From Devosia rhodophyticola (lineage in GTDB: Bacteria > Pseudomonadota > Alphaproteobacteria > Rhizobiales > Devosiaceae): a stretch of 64,000 bases of DNA. Of the stretch, positions 8,381 to 17,013 are shown piece by piece. The notes beneath the pieces were generated by a model. That model saw nothing but the letters and a program-made list of their open reading frames with translations, did no database searches and had not been told where the DNA came from. The DNA lies in NCBI RefSeq assembly GCF_028816475.1, contig NZ_CP118247.1, positions 1,054,001-1,118,000 on the forward strand, given 5' to 3'. A program made the position numbers and the translations under genes. How positions within the stretch are numbered: position 1 is the first letter of the stretch; each line of letters begins with the position of its first letter.

Positions 8381-9394
8381 CTAGCCGAGGCGAGCCGTTT
8401 CGGGTGGGCGGAATACGGAGGCCACATCGTCATCGGGCGCCACCGCAGACCCGTCGTAGAGAAAGCAGGTTGCCAGACGCTGCGTATCGGGCACGAATTT
8501 GGGTGGTGGCGCGCGCCAGCACTGCTCCATGACGCTGGGGCATCGCGGCGCAAACTGACAGCCATTGTTGAGGCGGGCGGCATTGGCTTCCGTGACCGGA
8601 ATTTCGTCGGCGCCCCAAACCTTGTCCAGATCTGGCAATGGAATCGAGGACACCAGAAGCTGCGAATAGGGATGTTTTGGATCCCCTATGACGCGTTCAA
8701 CTGCCCCGGCTTCGGCGACCGTGCCCCGGTAGAGCACAACAATGTTGTCACAGATCTGAAAGGCAGTCGTCAGGTCATGCGTGATATAGACAATCGATAT
8801 GCCCAGATCGCGATTAAGGGTGCGCAACTCATCCAGAATTGTGGCGCGCAGCGACGCATCGACCATGGAGACCGGTTCATCAGCGACAATCAATCGCGGC
8901 CGGAGCAACACCGCTCGCGCCACCATCACGCGTTGGCGTTGACCGCCGGAAAGCTCGTGCGGGAACCGGCCAAGCGTATCCTGCGGCCTTAGGCCGACGC
9001 GCTTGAGCGCATCTTCGATCAGGCTCTGCGCCTTGGCGTCAGTATCGGCCAGCCGGTAACGCTTGACCGGCGTCGTCAGCACATGATCGATCCGATAGAA
9101 GGGATTAAATACTTCAAACGGGTCCTGGAAGACCGGCTGCACCTCGCGGCGAAACTGCCGCTTTTCCGAGGCGCTCATCTTGGCAACGTCCTTGCCCCCA
9201 TAGAGCACAGCGCCTTGTGTTGGCTCTATAAACCCCAGCATCATGCGTGCAAGGGTGGTCTTGCCGCTGCCGCTTTCCCCTGCGACAGCTGTCATCGATG
9301 GCGCGTCGTCCGAGAGTGACAGCGTTACATTATCAAGGGCGGTGAACCCACCATAGCGCTTGGTCAGTCCCTGCACTTCCATCAAGGCCTTCAT
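8381..9394 (-). CDS. Oligopeptide/oligosaccharide ABC transporter ATP-binding protein (DppF type)
   Basis: This 337-residue ATPase has Walker A GESGSGKTT, signature LSGGQRQR, Walker B LIVADEP and the C-terminal oligopeptide-type extension with its Cys-containing CQFAPRCP motif. It pairs with the DppD-type ATPase just upstream, whose stop overlaps this start by four bases. The family imports di- and oligopeptides, but in alphaproteobacteria many members import oligosaccharides. Placement beside rhaM and rhmD suggests a rhamnose-containing substrate such as pectin or polysaccharide fragments. Confidence 0.92.
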   Translation of the reverse strand: MKALMEVQGLTKRYGGFTALDNVTLSLSDDAPSMTAVAGESGSGKTTLARMMLGFIEPTQGAVLYGGKDVAKMSASEKRQFRREVQPVFQDPFEVFNPFYRIDHVLTTPVKRYRLADTDAKAQSLIEDALKRVGLRPQDTLGRFPHELSGGQRQRVMVARAVLLRPRLIVADEPVSMVDASLRATILDELRTLNRDLGISIVYITHDLTTAFQICDNIVVLYRGTVAEAGAVERVIGDPKHPYSQLLVSSIPLPDLDKVWGADEIPVTEANAARLNNGCQFAPRCPSVMEQCWRAPPPKFVPDTQRLATCFLYDGSAVAPDDDVASVFRPPETARLG

Positions 9395-10422
9395 GGTTGC
9401 GCCTCCGTGTCGTTAGGGCCTACGGGCATGGGCGGCAACGCACTATGCTCGGGATAAAGGTGGCAGGCCGCCTGTTGACGGTCCCCAACCTCTTGAGGCT
9501 GCGGGACTTCGTTCTTGCACCTTTCAAAGGCGAAGGGACAACGTGGGCTAAAACTGCAACCCGGCGGCAAATTGACAAGCGGTGGCGGCAGGCCGGGAAT
9601 ACCGATGAGTGCCTGCTTGACCTTGATCCCAGGCAGGCTGTCGACCAACAGGCGCGTATATGGGTGCCGCGGTGCCTCGATCATCTGGCGTACCGGTCCT
9701 ATTTCGACAATTTTTCCAGCATACATCACGCCGACTCTGTCGGCGAATTGGGCCACAAGTCCCATATCATGGCCGATCAGCACGACAGCGGCCCCCAATC
9801 CGTCCTGCAATCGGCCCAGCGTTTGCATGACCTGTCGTTGCACCACAACGTCCAGCGCGCTGGTTGGCTCGTCGGCGACAATGACCTTGGGGCTCAGCGA
9901 GGTGGCTATGGCCATGGCGGCCCGCTGCTTCATCCCTCCCGACAGCTCATGGGGAAAGCGGCGCGCGACTTCGGCGGCGAGCCCAACATTGGTCAGCAAC
10001 TCTTCGACGCGGGCATTGAGTGCCGCACGTTTCATGCCTGATGTGTGCGCTACAATGGCGTCAATGATCTGCTCCTCAAGCCGCATTACCGGATTGAGCG
10101 AACTCATGGCCCCCTGAGGAATAAGGGCAATATCGCGCAATCGAGTTTCGCGCAGCTCGCGGGCCGACATTGCCATGATGTCTTTGCCATCCAGCATGAC
10201 GCTACCCGAGGCGATCCGACCGGGTGGTCGAGTCAACCGCATCAGCGCAGTTGCCATCGTCGTCTTTCCGGACCCCGACTCGCCAATCAAACCAAGACGC
10301 TCACCCGGCTTCAGCGAGATGGAAACGTCGTTGACCGCTTTGGCCGGACCATGGCCGGTATCATAATGCACGTTAAGGTTGGTGACTTCGAGCACGGGGT
10401 CGACTTCTTTGGGAGCACTCAT
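9391..10422 (-). CDS. Oligopeptide/oligosaccharide ABC transporter ATP-binding protein (DppD type)
   Basis: This 343-residue ATPase has Walker A GESGSGKTT, signature LSGGMKQR, Walker B VIVADEP and the C-terminal DppD-type tail CSFSPRCPFAFERC. It forms the second half of the ATPase heterodimer with the DppF-type protein at 8381. Its ATG overlaps the permease stop at 10422, in keeping with the tightly packed leftward operon. Substrate as for the rest of the system: probably an oligosaccharide, inferred from context. Confidence 0.92.
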   Translation of the reverse strand: MSAPKEVDPVLEVTNLNVHYDTGHGPAKAVNDVSISLKPGERLGLIGESGSGKTTMATALMRLTRPPGRIASGSVMLDGKDIMAMSARELRETRLRDIALIPQGAMSSLNPVMRLEEQIIDAIVAHTSGMKRAALNARVEELLTNVGLAAEVARRFPHELSGGMKQRAAMAIATSLSPKVIVADEPTSALDVVVQRQVMQTLGRLQDGLGAAVVLIGHDMGLVAQFADRVGVMYAGKIVEIGPVRQMIEAPRHPYTRLLVDSLPGIKVKQALIGIPGLPPPLVNLPPGCSFSPRCPFAFERCKNEVPQPQEVGDRQQAACHLYPEHSALPPMPVGPNDTEAQP

Positions 10423-11285
10423 CAGCGTCTGGCCAGTCTTGGATTGGCAAAACGATCAAAACCGACCGAGGTCAGGAACAAGCCGATAAAGATCAGCGCG
10501 ATTACCACAATCGGCGGCCCCCACCACCACCAATAGCCGCGCAGCACCGCCGAGGACTGTTGCGACCAGTAGATCGTATTGCCCAGCGTCATTTCTTCGA
10601 GGGCACCAAGCCCCAAAGCCTCGAGGCCGATAACGGCAAGGATCGAACCGGAAACCGTGCCAACAAAGCTGGCAACGATATAGGGCATGATGTTGGGCAT
10701 GATCTCGGCAAACAGGATTTCCCATGGCCCCTCGCCGTTGACCCGCGCGACCTCAATATAGGCTTTTTCGCGAACGCTTAATACCTGCGCGCGCACCGTG
10801 CGCGTGGTGAACATCCAACCAAGCGATGCCACGACCATCGCCATGATCAGGGTGCTCATGCGATCAATATTGCCCGCGATAACCACGAGAACCGCGATAG
10901 CTGGCACCGTGAGCAAGGCATCCGAGATAACCCGGATGATTGCGTCGGCTACGCCACCAAAATGACCGGCAATCAGGCCAAGCACGGCGCCGAACCCAAC
11001 GCCGATAAAACCAGCAATCAGGCCCATTTTCAGGGTGTTTGGCGTGGCGTAAATCAACAAAGTCCACATGTCGCGGCCCTGGGAATCTGTCCCCAGGAAG
11101 TAATCAGCCCCCGGCGGTCTGCGTGGACGCACCGCCCCCACGGTTGCGTTGATTGGATCGACGAACAGCGAGCCGACGACACCAAACAGCACCACGGCGA
11201 TCAGGATTGTGAGGCCCAGCACCAGTATTGCGCTGATCCGGCCCTGTTCATAATTGCGGCGGAGGGAAGCGAAGAACCGGTTCAT
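10422..11285 (-). CDS. ABC transporter permease (DppC type)
   Basis: This 287-residue inner-membrane permease has about six hydrophobic segments, the OppC/DppC extracytoplasmic motif FLGTDSQGRDMW after the first segment, and the EAA loop EVARVNGEGPWEILF for ATPase contact. It overlaps the DppB-type gene by four bases at its start and the DppD-type gene at its stop. It forms the membrane pore with the DppB-type partner. Confidence 0.93.
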   Translation of the reverse strand: MNRFFASLRRNYEQGRISAILVLGLTILIAVVLFGVVGSLFVDPINATVGAVRPRRPPGADYFLGTDSQGRDMWTLLIYATPNTLKMGLIAGFIGVGFGAVLGLIAGHFGGVADAIIRVISDALLTVPAIAVLVVIAGNIDRMSTLIMAMVVASLGWMFTTRTVRAQVLSVREKAYIEVARVNGEGPWEILFAEIMPNIMPYIVASFVGTVSGSILAVIGLEALGLGALEEMTLGNTIYWSQQSSAVLRGYWWWWGPPIVVIALIFIGLFLTSVGFDRFANPRLARR

Positions 11286-12286
11286 CGGCGGATCCTGGGG
11301 TCAAGCAGTGGATATATGAGGTCGACGATGAACAAAAGCACCGCCAGCGAAACGATGAGCATCAGCACCACGCCCTGAATGACAAAATAGTCCTGACCGC
11401 GGATTGCCACATAGAGTAGCGACCCCAGGCCCGGATAATTGAAGATGACTTCAACAAGAATAGCGCCCGAGACAACATGGCCGAGCGACAGGGCCAGGGC
11501 AGTGATTTGCGCCAGCAAGGCATTGCGCATGCCGTACCACACGAAAATGCGCCGGGGCGGCAACCCCTTGGCTTCGGCGAAGGTGATGTAATCCTCGCCC
11601 AACACATTGATCATCTGGCTTCGCATCCCCAGTGCCCAAAAACCGATATTACCCAGAATAATAGAAAGCGCTGGCAACAGGGCGTGGTTGAGAATATCTC
11701 GGGTCGTCTCCCAATCAAATCGCATGATGCGGGTTGTATCAACGCCCCCCGCCGGCGGGAACCATCGCAGCACCACTGCAAAAAAGTAGATCAGAATAAT
11801 CGCCAGCAGGTAAAACGGGATCGAGGTGAGAACCATCATCATGGGCACCAGCGTCTTGATCCCGCGCCCGGCACCGGGCCAGGCCAGGCGTGCGCCGAGC
11901 AGCGAACCGGTCAGGAACGCGATCAGTGTTGCCGTTGCCAGCAGGCCTACCGACCACGGCAATGCGTTGCCGATCATGGTGGAGACTTTTTCGGGGAAAT
12001 TGGCGAATGAGACCCCAAGATCAAGCCGGAACAAATCCATCCAATAATTGAAATATTGCTCGATCAACGGTGCATCAAGGCCGTATTTGGCGCGATAGGA
12101 GGCCGAAACGGCTTGAATATCAACGTTTTGTGCGCCGCCAGCGGTTTGCAACCGGGCTAGCGCTGTTTGCACCGGATCCCCGGGTAAAAGCCTTGGAATA
12201 ATGAAATTGATACTCACCGCAACAAAGATGATCAGCAAGAACTGACCAAAGCGGGTCAATAGGTAGCGCTGGAGTTCCTTCGACAT
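11282..12286 (-). CDS. ABC transporter permease (DppB type)
   Basis: This 334-residue permease begins with the DppB hallmark LTRFGQFLLIIFVAVSINFI and RLLPGDP, continues with about six membrane segments and carries the EAA loop TFAEAKGLPPRRIF. It is 77 bp downstream of the binding-protein gene; that gap holds a GC-rich hairpin. Partner of the DppC-type permease. Confidence 0.93.
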   Translation of the reverse strand: MSKELQRYLLTRFGQFLLIIFVAVSINFIIPRLLPGDPVQTALARLQTAGGAQNVDIQAVSASYRAKYGLDAPLIEQYFNYWMDLFRLDLGVSFANFPEKVSTMIGNALPWSVGLLATATLIAFLTGSLLGARLAWPGAGRGIKTLVPMMMVLTSIPFYLLAIILIYFFAVVLRWFPPAGGVDTTRIMRFDWETTRDILNHALLPALSIILGNIGFWALGMRSQMINVLGEDYITFAEAKGLPPRRIFVWYGMRNALLAQITALALSLGHVVSGAILVEVIFNYPGLGSLLYVAIRGQDYFVIQGVVLMLIVSLAVLLFIVDLIYPLLDPRIRR

Positions 12287-12325
12287 TTAGCCTCGCTGCC
12301 GGTCTGTTCGAGCAGGTGGGACAGA

Positions 12326-12341
12326 CAGGCGAACCCGCCTG
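12326..12341. repeat. Intergenic hairpin between binding-protein and permease genes
   Basis: CAGGCG-AACC-CGCCTG forms a 6-bp stem with a 4-base loop between the SBP stop (12364) and the permease start (12286). There is no T-run after it, so it is more likely an mRNA-stabilising or partial-attenuation hairpin than a true terminator. Confidence 0.35.
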
Positions 12342-12363
12342 CCCCAATGTTGGAAAGCCAAAT

Positions 12364-14145
12364 TTACTCGGCGCCGCTCGGCTTCAGATTGTGGATCACC
12401 ACGTTAAATGCTTCCCACGGGGTGTAGGGAGCCACATAGGGATCCTCGGCTGACGGCCATCCGGTCCAGTAGGTGTTGTTGAAGGTCACCACGTGGAATT
12501 CCTCGAGCATGTCGATCTGCGGCAAGTCACGCAGGGCAATGTCGAGCGCTGCGGCCGCATCCTTCATGTAGCCCGAATCAGGACTGGTGTCGGCGGTCAC
12601 AGCATCCATCCGGTCGATGATCGCGTCATATTCCGGGTTGGAGTACCGTGATGCAGCAATTGGAGTCGGGATCGTCTCGCCCAGTGGGCGGGAGAACTTG
12701 CTGTGATAGTGCTGCAAGGTTTCCAGCGGTTCACTGAGACTGCCACAATGCACGAACACCATGGTATCAAAGTTGCCGGACTGGATATCGGGCAACCAGG
12801 TATCGTCCACCGGCGCTTGTACCGCGTCAAAACCGGCATTTTTCAGTTGCTGGGTAAGCGGGGCGAGTATCGGCTGGATGAACGCCGGTGTGCGAACGGT
12901 CACGCGGATCGGCGCACCATCCTTGGCCCACAGACCATTGCCATCCTTGGCATAGCCCCCGTTGGCCATGTACTCGTCGACCTTGTCCTGGGACGGATCA
13001 TCGAGGTTGTACTTGTCGAGTACTGCCTGCAAGGGGCTACCCTCGCCAAGCCATGTGCCCGCCATATAGCCCGAAAAGGCATAGGTTACGGGCTTTTGCG
13101 ACCCTTCATAACCAATGTCGTTGAGCGCATCGCGATCGATGGCATAGTTGATCGCATAGCGCAGGTTCACATCGTTCCATGGCTCTTTCATCATGTTGAA
13201 AACGAGTGAATAGTCACACCCGTCTGGCGCACCCCAGTTGGGGCCCTCGGTATTCCATGATTGCAATTTGTCATTTTGGGCGCGTGCCGCCTCGAATGTA
13301 CCAATCAATAGCTGCCGACCGCCATCAACCTGGTTGGCGATATGCAATTGGCCCATGGCATCGTCGCTGGAAACCGGCACAAGAATGATGCGCTTTGGCG
13401 CGGGCATATCCTGGAACCCCGCATTGGCGCCCCACCAGTCATCACGGCGATCGAAAATCTCCTGCTGATTGGTGGTGAGCACCAGCTTGTAGGGTCCAGT
13501 GCCAACCGGCCAGCCCTTATCCGGATCATAGTTGGTGAAGGTCGCAAAATCCTGCCCCTCCCAGATGTGCTTCGGCAGGATGGTATGGTGGTTCTCGTGG
13601 CCAAGCGCCAGATAGTCACGGATAAAGCGCGGTGCAGCTTTGTTGAAGTTGATCGTCACATTCAACGGGTCGTTGATGGTAACGTCCTTGATCCACTCAT
13701 TATAGGCAGCGGCACCACGCGATTCCGGAGGCGCGTCCCGAACCGCTTCCAAAGTGAATTTTACGTCCTCGGCGGTGAATTTTTCACCGTCGGACCATTC
13801 AACGCCGTCTCGAAGCTTGATCGTCGCCGTCATGAAGTCAGGCGCGTATTCGTAGCTTTCTGCCTGCCACGGGATCAGCTCGCCCGTATTCAGATTTGTA
13901 TAGAACAGCATTTCATTGACGGTGAATTGCATCACATCGCGCTGATGGGTGACAGAAGTAAGGTATGGGTGCCAGTTCTCCACATTGGCAAACTGGGCTG
14001 GCTGATCGCCCCAGGGCGTCAGCACCAATGTTTCATTGCGCGGCATATCTTCTACCTGGGCAATCGCCGTCGACGCCAGCAGCGGCAGGGTTGCCAGCGC
14101 CAGCGCGCCAGCAAGGAGGTATCGTCTCGGCAGGGGCAGTCTCAT
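12364..14145 (-). CDS. ABC transporter substrate-binding protein, family 5 (DppA/OppA type)
   Basis: This 593-residue periplasmic binding protein has a signal peptide (RRYLLAGALALATLPLL, cleavage near STAIAQ) and the family-5 core features: KLRDGVEWSDGEKFTAEDVKFT in the first third, GTGPYK, and the late RYAINYAIDRDAL. The ATG at 14145 is preferred over an upstream one at 14172 because a GGAGAG ribosome site precedes it and it sits directly ahead of the signal peptide. It lies 42 bp downstream of rhmD. Large family-5 proteins next to sugar-acid dehydratase genes usually bind oligosaccharides rather than peptides; this is inferred. Confidence 0.92.
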   Translation of the reverse strand: MRLPLPRRYLLAGALALATLPLLASTAIAQVEDMPRNETLVLTPWGDQPAQFANVENWHPYLTSVTHQRDVMQFTVNEMLFYTNLNTGELIPWQAESYEYAPDFMTATIKLRDGVEWSDGEKFTAEDVKFTLEAVRDAPPESRGAAAYNEWIKDVTINDPLNVTINFNKAAPRFIRDYLALGHENHHTILPKHIWEGQDFATFTNYDPDKGWPVGTGPYKLVLTTNQQEIFDRRDDWWGANAGFQDMPAPKRIILVPVSSDDAMGQLHIANQVDGGRQLLIGTFEAARAQNDKLQSWNTEGPNWGAPDGCDYSLVFNMMKEPWNDVNLRYAINYAIDRDALNDIGYEGSQKPVTYAFSGYMAGTWLGEGSPLQAVLDKYNLDDPSQDKVDEYMANGGYAKDGNGLWAKDGAPIRVTVRTPAFIQPILAPLTQQLKNAGFDAVQAPVDDTWLPDIQSGNFDTMVFVHCGSLSEPLETLQHYHSKFSRPLGETIPTPIAASRYSNPEYDAIIDRMDAVTADTSPDSGYMKDAAAALDIALRDLPQIDMLEEFHVVTFNNTYWTGWPSAEDPYVAPYTPWEAFNVVIHNLKPSGAE

Positions 14146-14187
14146 GATATCTCTCCATCTCTTGTTGGCCATTGCTTGGCCGTTGGT

Positions 14188-15372
14188 CTAGAGCGCCATC
14201 TTTTCGATGGCATTCATGGACAAGCCGTGGCCGAAGCCGGGCTCATCACTGACATCCACATGGCCATTTTCAGGAACAGCCATGCCGGGATAGTTATTGG
14301 TTTGCTTGAGCGGCACACCAGGCGCACCGCCGACAAAGAACTCGCCCCAACGACTGTTGGGTGCCGAGATATTGAAGTGCTGACCAAACGGGGTGTTCAT
14401 GCCCGCGTGACAGATCACCTCCAGACCAGAGGCCTCTGCAATCGCGGTGATTTTCTGCACCGCAGTAAAGCCACCGACCCAGTTGATGTCGGGTTGGAAG
14501 ATATCGACCACCCGATCCTTTGCCGCCTCAAAGAATGTGTAGGGCGTGTACCAGTGTTCGCCCGTTGCCAGCGTTTGCCATGGCAACCGTTCCCGCAGGG
14601 CCTTGTGCGAGGTGTGATCCTCGGGAATGAGGCAGTCCTCAATCCATTTCAGATTGAACGGCTTCAAGCGATGGGCCAGTCGAACCGCGAATTCGACGTC
14701 AAACGCCATCCAGCAATCCAACATCAACTCGACATGGGGCCCGATCAGATCTCGGGCCTTGCCGACGAATGCCTCGTTCTTGTCGAGCGCCTCAAGGCCA
14801 TCGGCCGTGCCATATGGGCAGGCCAGTTTGGTCGCCTTGAAGCCGAGCTCCATGTGCCAGTCGGTATCGTTGCCGGTCGCGTAACAAAATTGCTTTTCGC
14901 GCGCCTTGCCGCCGGCAAGTTCATACACTGGAAGCTTCAGGACACGGCCCTTGAGGTCCCAAAGCGCCAGATCGATGCCACTGATTGCGTATGATGCCAA
15001 CCCCGAGGAGGAATATGGTGATGTGATGCGCATCATCATGTCCCAGAGCTTTTCTGTTGCCAGCGCACTCTCATCGACCAGCAGCGGGCCGATGTGGTCA
15101 TTGATCAATGAGATTGTCGGTTGACCGTATCCCGTCGTGCCAAAACCCCAAGATCCGTCGTCCGCCGTAACGATCACACCAACGGCGGGGAATGCCGAAT
15201 TCCAGCTGGCGCGCAGCGCCTTGTATTTTGGGTAACGCGACATCGGGTTGGCCACTTCCGCGCCCTTGGTCCATGGCGGCCGTCGAGCGACCCCGCTGGC
15301 TTGAGCCTCCTCATAATTGCCGCCCGCAATGGGGTTGGTTATGGCGAACGCCTTGATACTCTTGATCTTCAC
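14188..15372 (-). CDS. rhmD: L-rhamnonate dehydratase (mandelate racemase/enolase superfamily)
   Basis: This 394-residue enolase-superfamily dehydratase would convert L-rhamnonate to 2-keto-3-deoxy-L-rhamnonate. It matches E. coli RhmD in distinctive stretches: NPMSRYPKYKALRAS near the start, LMLDCWM (metal Asp), FNLKWIEDCL (metal Glu), TGEHW, and the C-terminal EPGFGHGL. The general-base region ICHAGMN is present. Length matches the family. It sits 58 bp downstream of rhaM in the same operon. A close relative acting on another 6-deoxyhexonate (L-fuconate, L-lyxonate) cannot be excluded, but rhaM as neighbour supports rhamnonate. Confidence 0.88.
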   Translation of the reverse strand: MKIKSIKAFAITNPIAGGNYEEAQASGVARRPPWTKGAEVANPMSRYPKYKALRASWNSAFPAVGVIVTADDGSWGFGTTGYGQPTISLINDHIGPLLVDESALATEKLWDMMMRITSPYSSSGLASYAISGIDLALWDLKGRVLKLPVYELAGGKAREKQFCYATGNDTDWHMELGFKATKLACPYGTADGLEALDKNEAFVGKARDLIGPHVELMLDCWMAFDVEFAVRLAHRLKPFNLKWIEDCLIPEDHTSHKALRERLPWQTLATGEHWYTPYTFFEAAKDRVVDIFQPDINWVGGFTAVQKITAIAEASGLEVICHAGMNTPFGQHFNISAPNSRWGEFFVGGAPGVPLKQTNNYPGMAVPENGHVDVSDEPGFGHGLSMNAIEKMAL

Positions 15373-15430
15373 AGACTTCTCCTCAGTATGCCGTTCCGGC
15401 CCTCCAGCCGGTTGAAACAGGGTGGTCGCT

Positions 15431-15736
15431 TCAGTCCAGTCGAAATACCTCCTCGACGGGTTCGACCACCGGTCGCGCGTCAGGGTGGGTTTCCATATGT
15501 GGCTCCATCCACTTCCACCATTTCTGGATCACCAGATCGACGCCGCCGGTTTGAGACGGCGCGTCCTCGGGCTTTTCGAGATAGGCGAACAACAAGAGGC
15601 CATGGCGATAAATCGAATAATTATAGACGCCCTGACTTTTGAGCAGCGCGACCATTTCCGGCCATATCTCGTCATGCTTGCGCTTATATTCGGCCTCTTG
15701 GCCCGCCTTCAGTTTCATTACCCACGCAGAACGCAC
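15431..15736 (-). CDS. rhaM: L-rhamnose mutarotase
   Basis: This is a small (101-residue) alpha/beta dimeric enzyme that interconverts L-rhamnose anomers. It has the RhaM pattern: EEYxxxHxxIWPE-like AEYKRKHDEIWPEM, NYSIYRHGLLLFAYLE, WWKWMEPHM and a terminal EVFRLD. The GTG at 15736 is chosen because it gives the family length and aligns with the usual short N-terminus (xRxAxVM); the longer frame up to 15799 runs into iclR. A run of nine Gs sits just ahead of this start and may act as its ribosome site. Confidence 0.85.
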   Translation of the reverse strand: MRSAWVMKLKAGQEAEYKRKHDEIWPEMVALLKSQGVYNYSIYRHGLLLFAYLEKPEDAPSQTGGVDLVIQKWWKWMEPHMETHPDARPVVEPVEEVFRLD

Positions 15737-15739
15737 GAA

Positions 15740-15748
15740 CCCCCCCCC
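15740..15748 (-). promoter_or_regulatory. rhaM: G9 homopolymer between the iclR stop and the rhaM start
   Basis: On the coding strand nine consecutive Gs lie two bases after the TAA of iclR (15751-15753) and three bases before the GTG of rhaM. The tract takes the place of the ribosome binding site, so any slippage would change its length and spacing. Confidence 0.5.
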
Positions 15749-15750
15749 AA

Positions 15751-16539
15751 TTACCCAACGGCATGAACGCCACGGGACACAGCAACCAACGGCGGCCACT
15801 CCCCCGAAAAACCAAGTCTACGGCTTATTTCCTCGGCCGCCGCGCCAAGGCGAGAGGCAAGAGGCTGAACACTGCTCCCAGCTGCCTTTGGAGACGGACC
15901 TGAAATACTGATGGCGCCAACGGGACGCCCTGTGCGATCCACAATCGGCACGGCAACACAAAAAACTCCCAGCACCACTTCCTGGGCGTCAATCGAATAA
16001 CCGCGCTCGCGAATGCGCGCCAACTCCGCCCGCAATACCGTCGCGGATGTGATGGTGTTGGGGGTAAATTGCTTTAGCGGTCCATTGACGATGCGTTGTT
16101 GGTCGGCGTCGGCGAGGAACGCCAATATGGCTTTTGCGGCACCGCCACAATGCAGCGGGCCACGCGAGCCAACCCGCCAGTCCAGCTGCATATTTTCATT
16201 GCCACGCACTTTGTCGATGCAGACGCAGCCATCCCCACTCGTCACATTGACATTGACTGTTTCACCAACCTCGGCGGCAATTGCCTCGCAGAACGGGCGG
16301 GCCAGTCGTTGGAACCCCAGCCCATCGAGCTGCAGTTCAACAATATCAAGGAGGCGATAGCCAAGCTGCCAGGCGCCCTGACCATCGCGTTCTACGGCCG
16401 ATTCTTCATCGAGTTCGCTGAGCAGGCGATGGACGGAACCGACTGGCAGGGCCAGTTGCTCGGCAACGGCGCGAACGCCGAGCGGACCCTTGCGCGCCAA
16501 AAGGTCAAGCACCTGAATCGTGCGTCGAACGCTCGACAT
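15751..16539 (-). CDS. IclR-family transcriptional regulator
   Basis: This 262-residue regulator has an N-terminal winged helix (RTIQVLDLLARKGPLGVRAVAEQL... then SVHRLLSELDEES, about residues 5-45) and a C-terminal IclR effector domain (VNVTSGDGCVCIDKV, and YSIDAQEVVLGVFCVAVPI near the end of the ligand pocket). It heads the leftward rhamnose operon, immediately upstream of rhaM, so it probably senses a rhamnose catabolite and controls the operon. A palindromic candidate operator lies about 130-160 bp upstream of its start. Confidence 0.92.
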   Translation of the reverse strand: MSSVRRTIQVLDLLARKGPLGVRAVAEQLALPVGSVHRLLSELDEESAVERDGQGAWQLGYRLLDIVELQLDGLGFQRLARPFCEAIAAEVGETVNVNVTSGDGCVCIDKVRGNENMQLDWRVGSRGPLHCGGAAKAILAFLADADQQRIVNGPLKQFTPNTITSATVLRAELARIRERGYSIDAQEVVLGVFCVAVPIVDRTGRPVGAISISGPSPKAAGSSVQPLASRLGAAAEEISRRLGFSGEWPPLVAVSRGVHAVG

Positions 16540-17013
16540 TGATCATGCCTTCCCTCTGCAAATCCTGGCGGGCGAATGGCCCGCAGGGCGCACGAATGCG
16601 TGGCGTAAAACGCGACCACGCTACAGCGTGCATACTGAGTGACTTCCTCCAACGTCCCAATCCCGTGGTGTTCCACATTTGGATCAGTCTGTTCCAAAAA
16701 GGCTAGTTTACATCCACCAGTGAGTCAACGACGCATCAATCTGGCCGCGACAATATCCGCACCCCAACCAGCAATTTGGCCGAACGGAAAACGATTAAGT
16801 GGGCGACGGCAGGGATATCGGTAGATTGATCTGATCAGCCACCAAAGATCACCGCATCGCGTCGGCGCTGGCGATAGGCCAGGTCGACAATACAATCGTG
16901 CACCGGCCCGATTGACCTCCATCCCGTGTTCCGACCCAGGGAACGCCCTGCGGTTGATTTTGTTCACTTTGTTCAGCATGTCTTAAACACATTGAGCTGA
17001 TAATGGTGATCTC
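16540..17013. other. Divergent intergenic region, 474 bp
   Basis: No convincing gene was found. It separates the leftward iclR operon from the rightward GbsR gene. It contains a GCGGGC/GCCCGC hairpin close to iclR, and the palindromic candidate operator listed separately. Confidence 0.5.
16669..16697. promoter_or_regulatory. Candidate IclR operator
   Basis: TTGGATCA-GTC-TGTTCCAA (16679-16697) is a palindrome with 7 of 8 paired positions. An extra TGTTCCA half-site lies directly upstream at 16669-16675. Arms of the TGGAACA/TGTTCCA kind are known for IclR-type regulators. The position upstream of iclR fits autoregulation and control of the operon. Confidence 0.4.

Noticed and set aside
13342..14994. 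550-codon open frame on the plus strand
   Set aside because: Antisense to the family-5 binding-protein gene and rhmD; no recognisable motif or ribosome site.
15737..15799. Longer N-terminus for rhaM from ATG 15799
   Set aside because: It overlaps the iclR 3' end and has no similarity to RhaM; the GTG at 15736 gives the family length.
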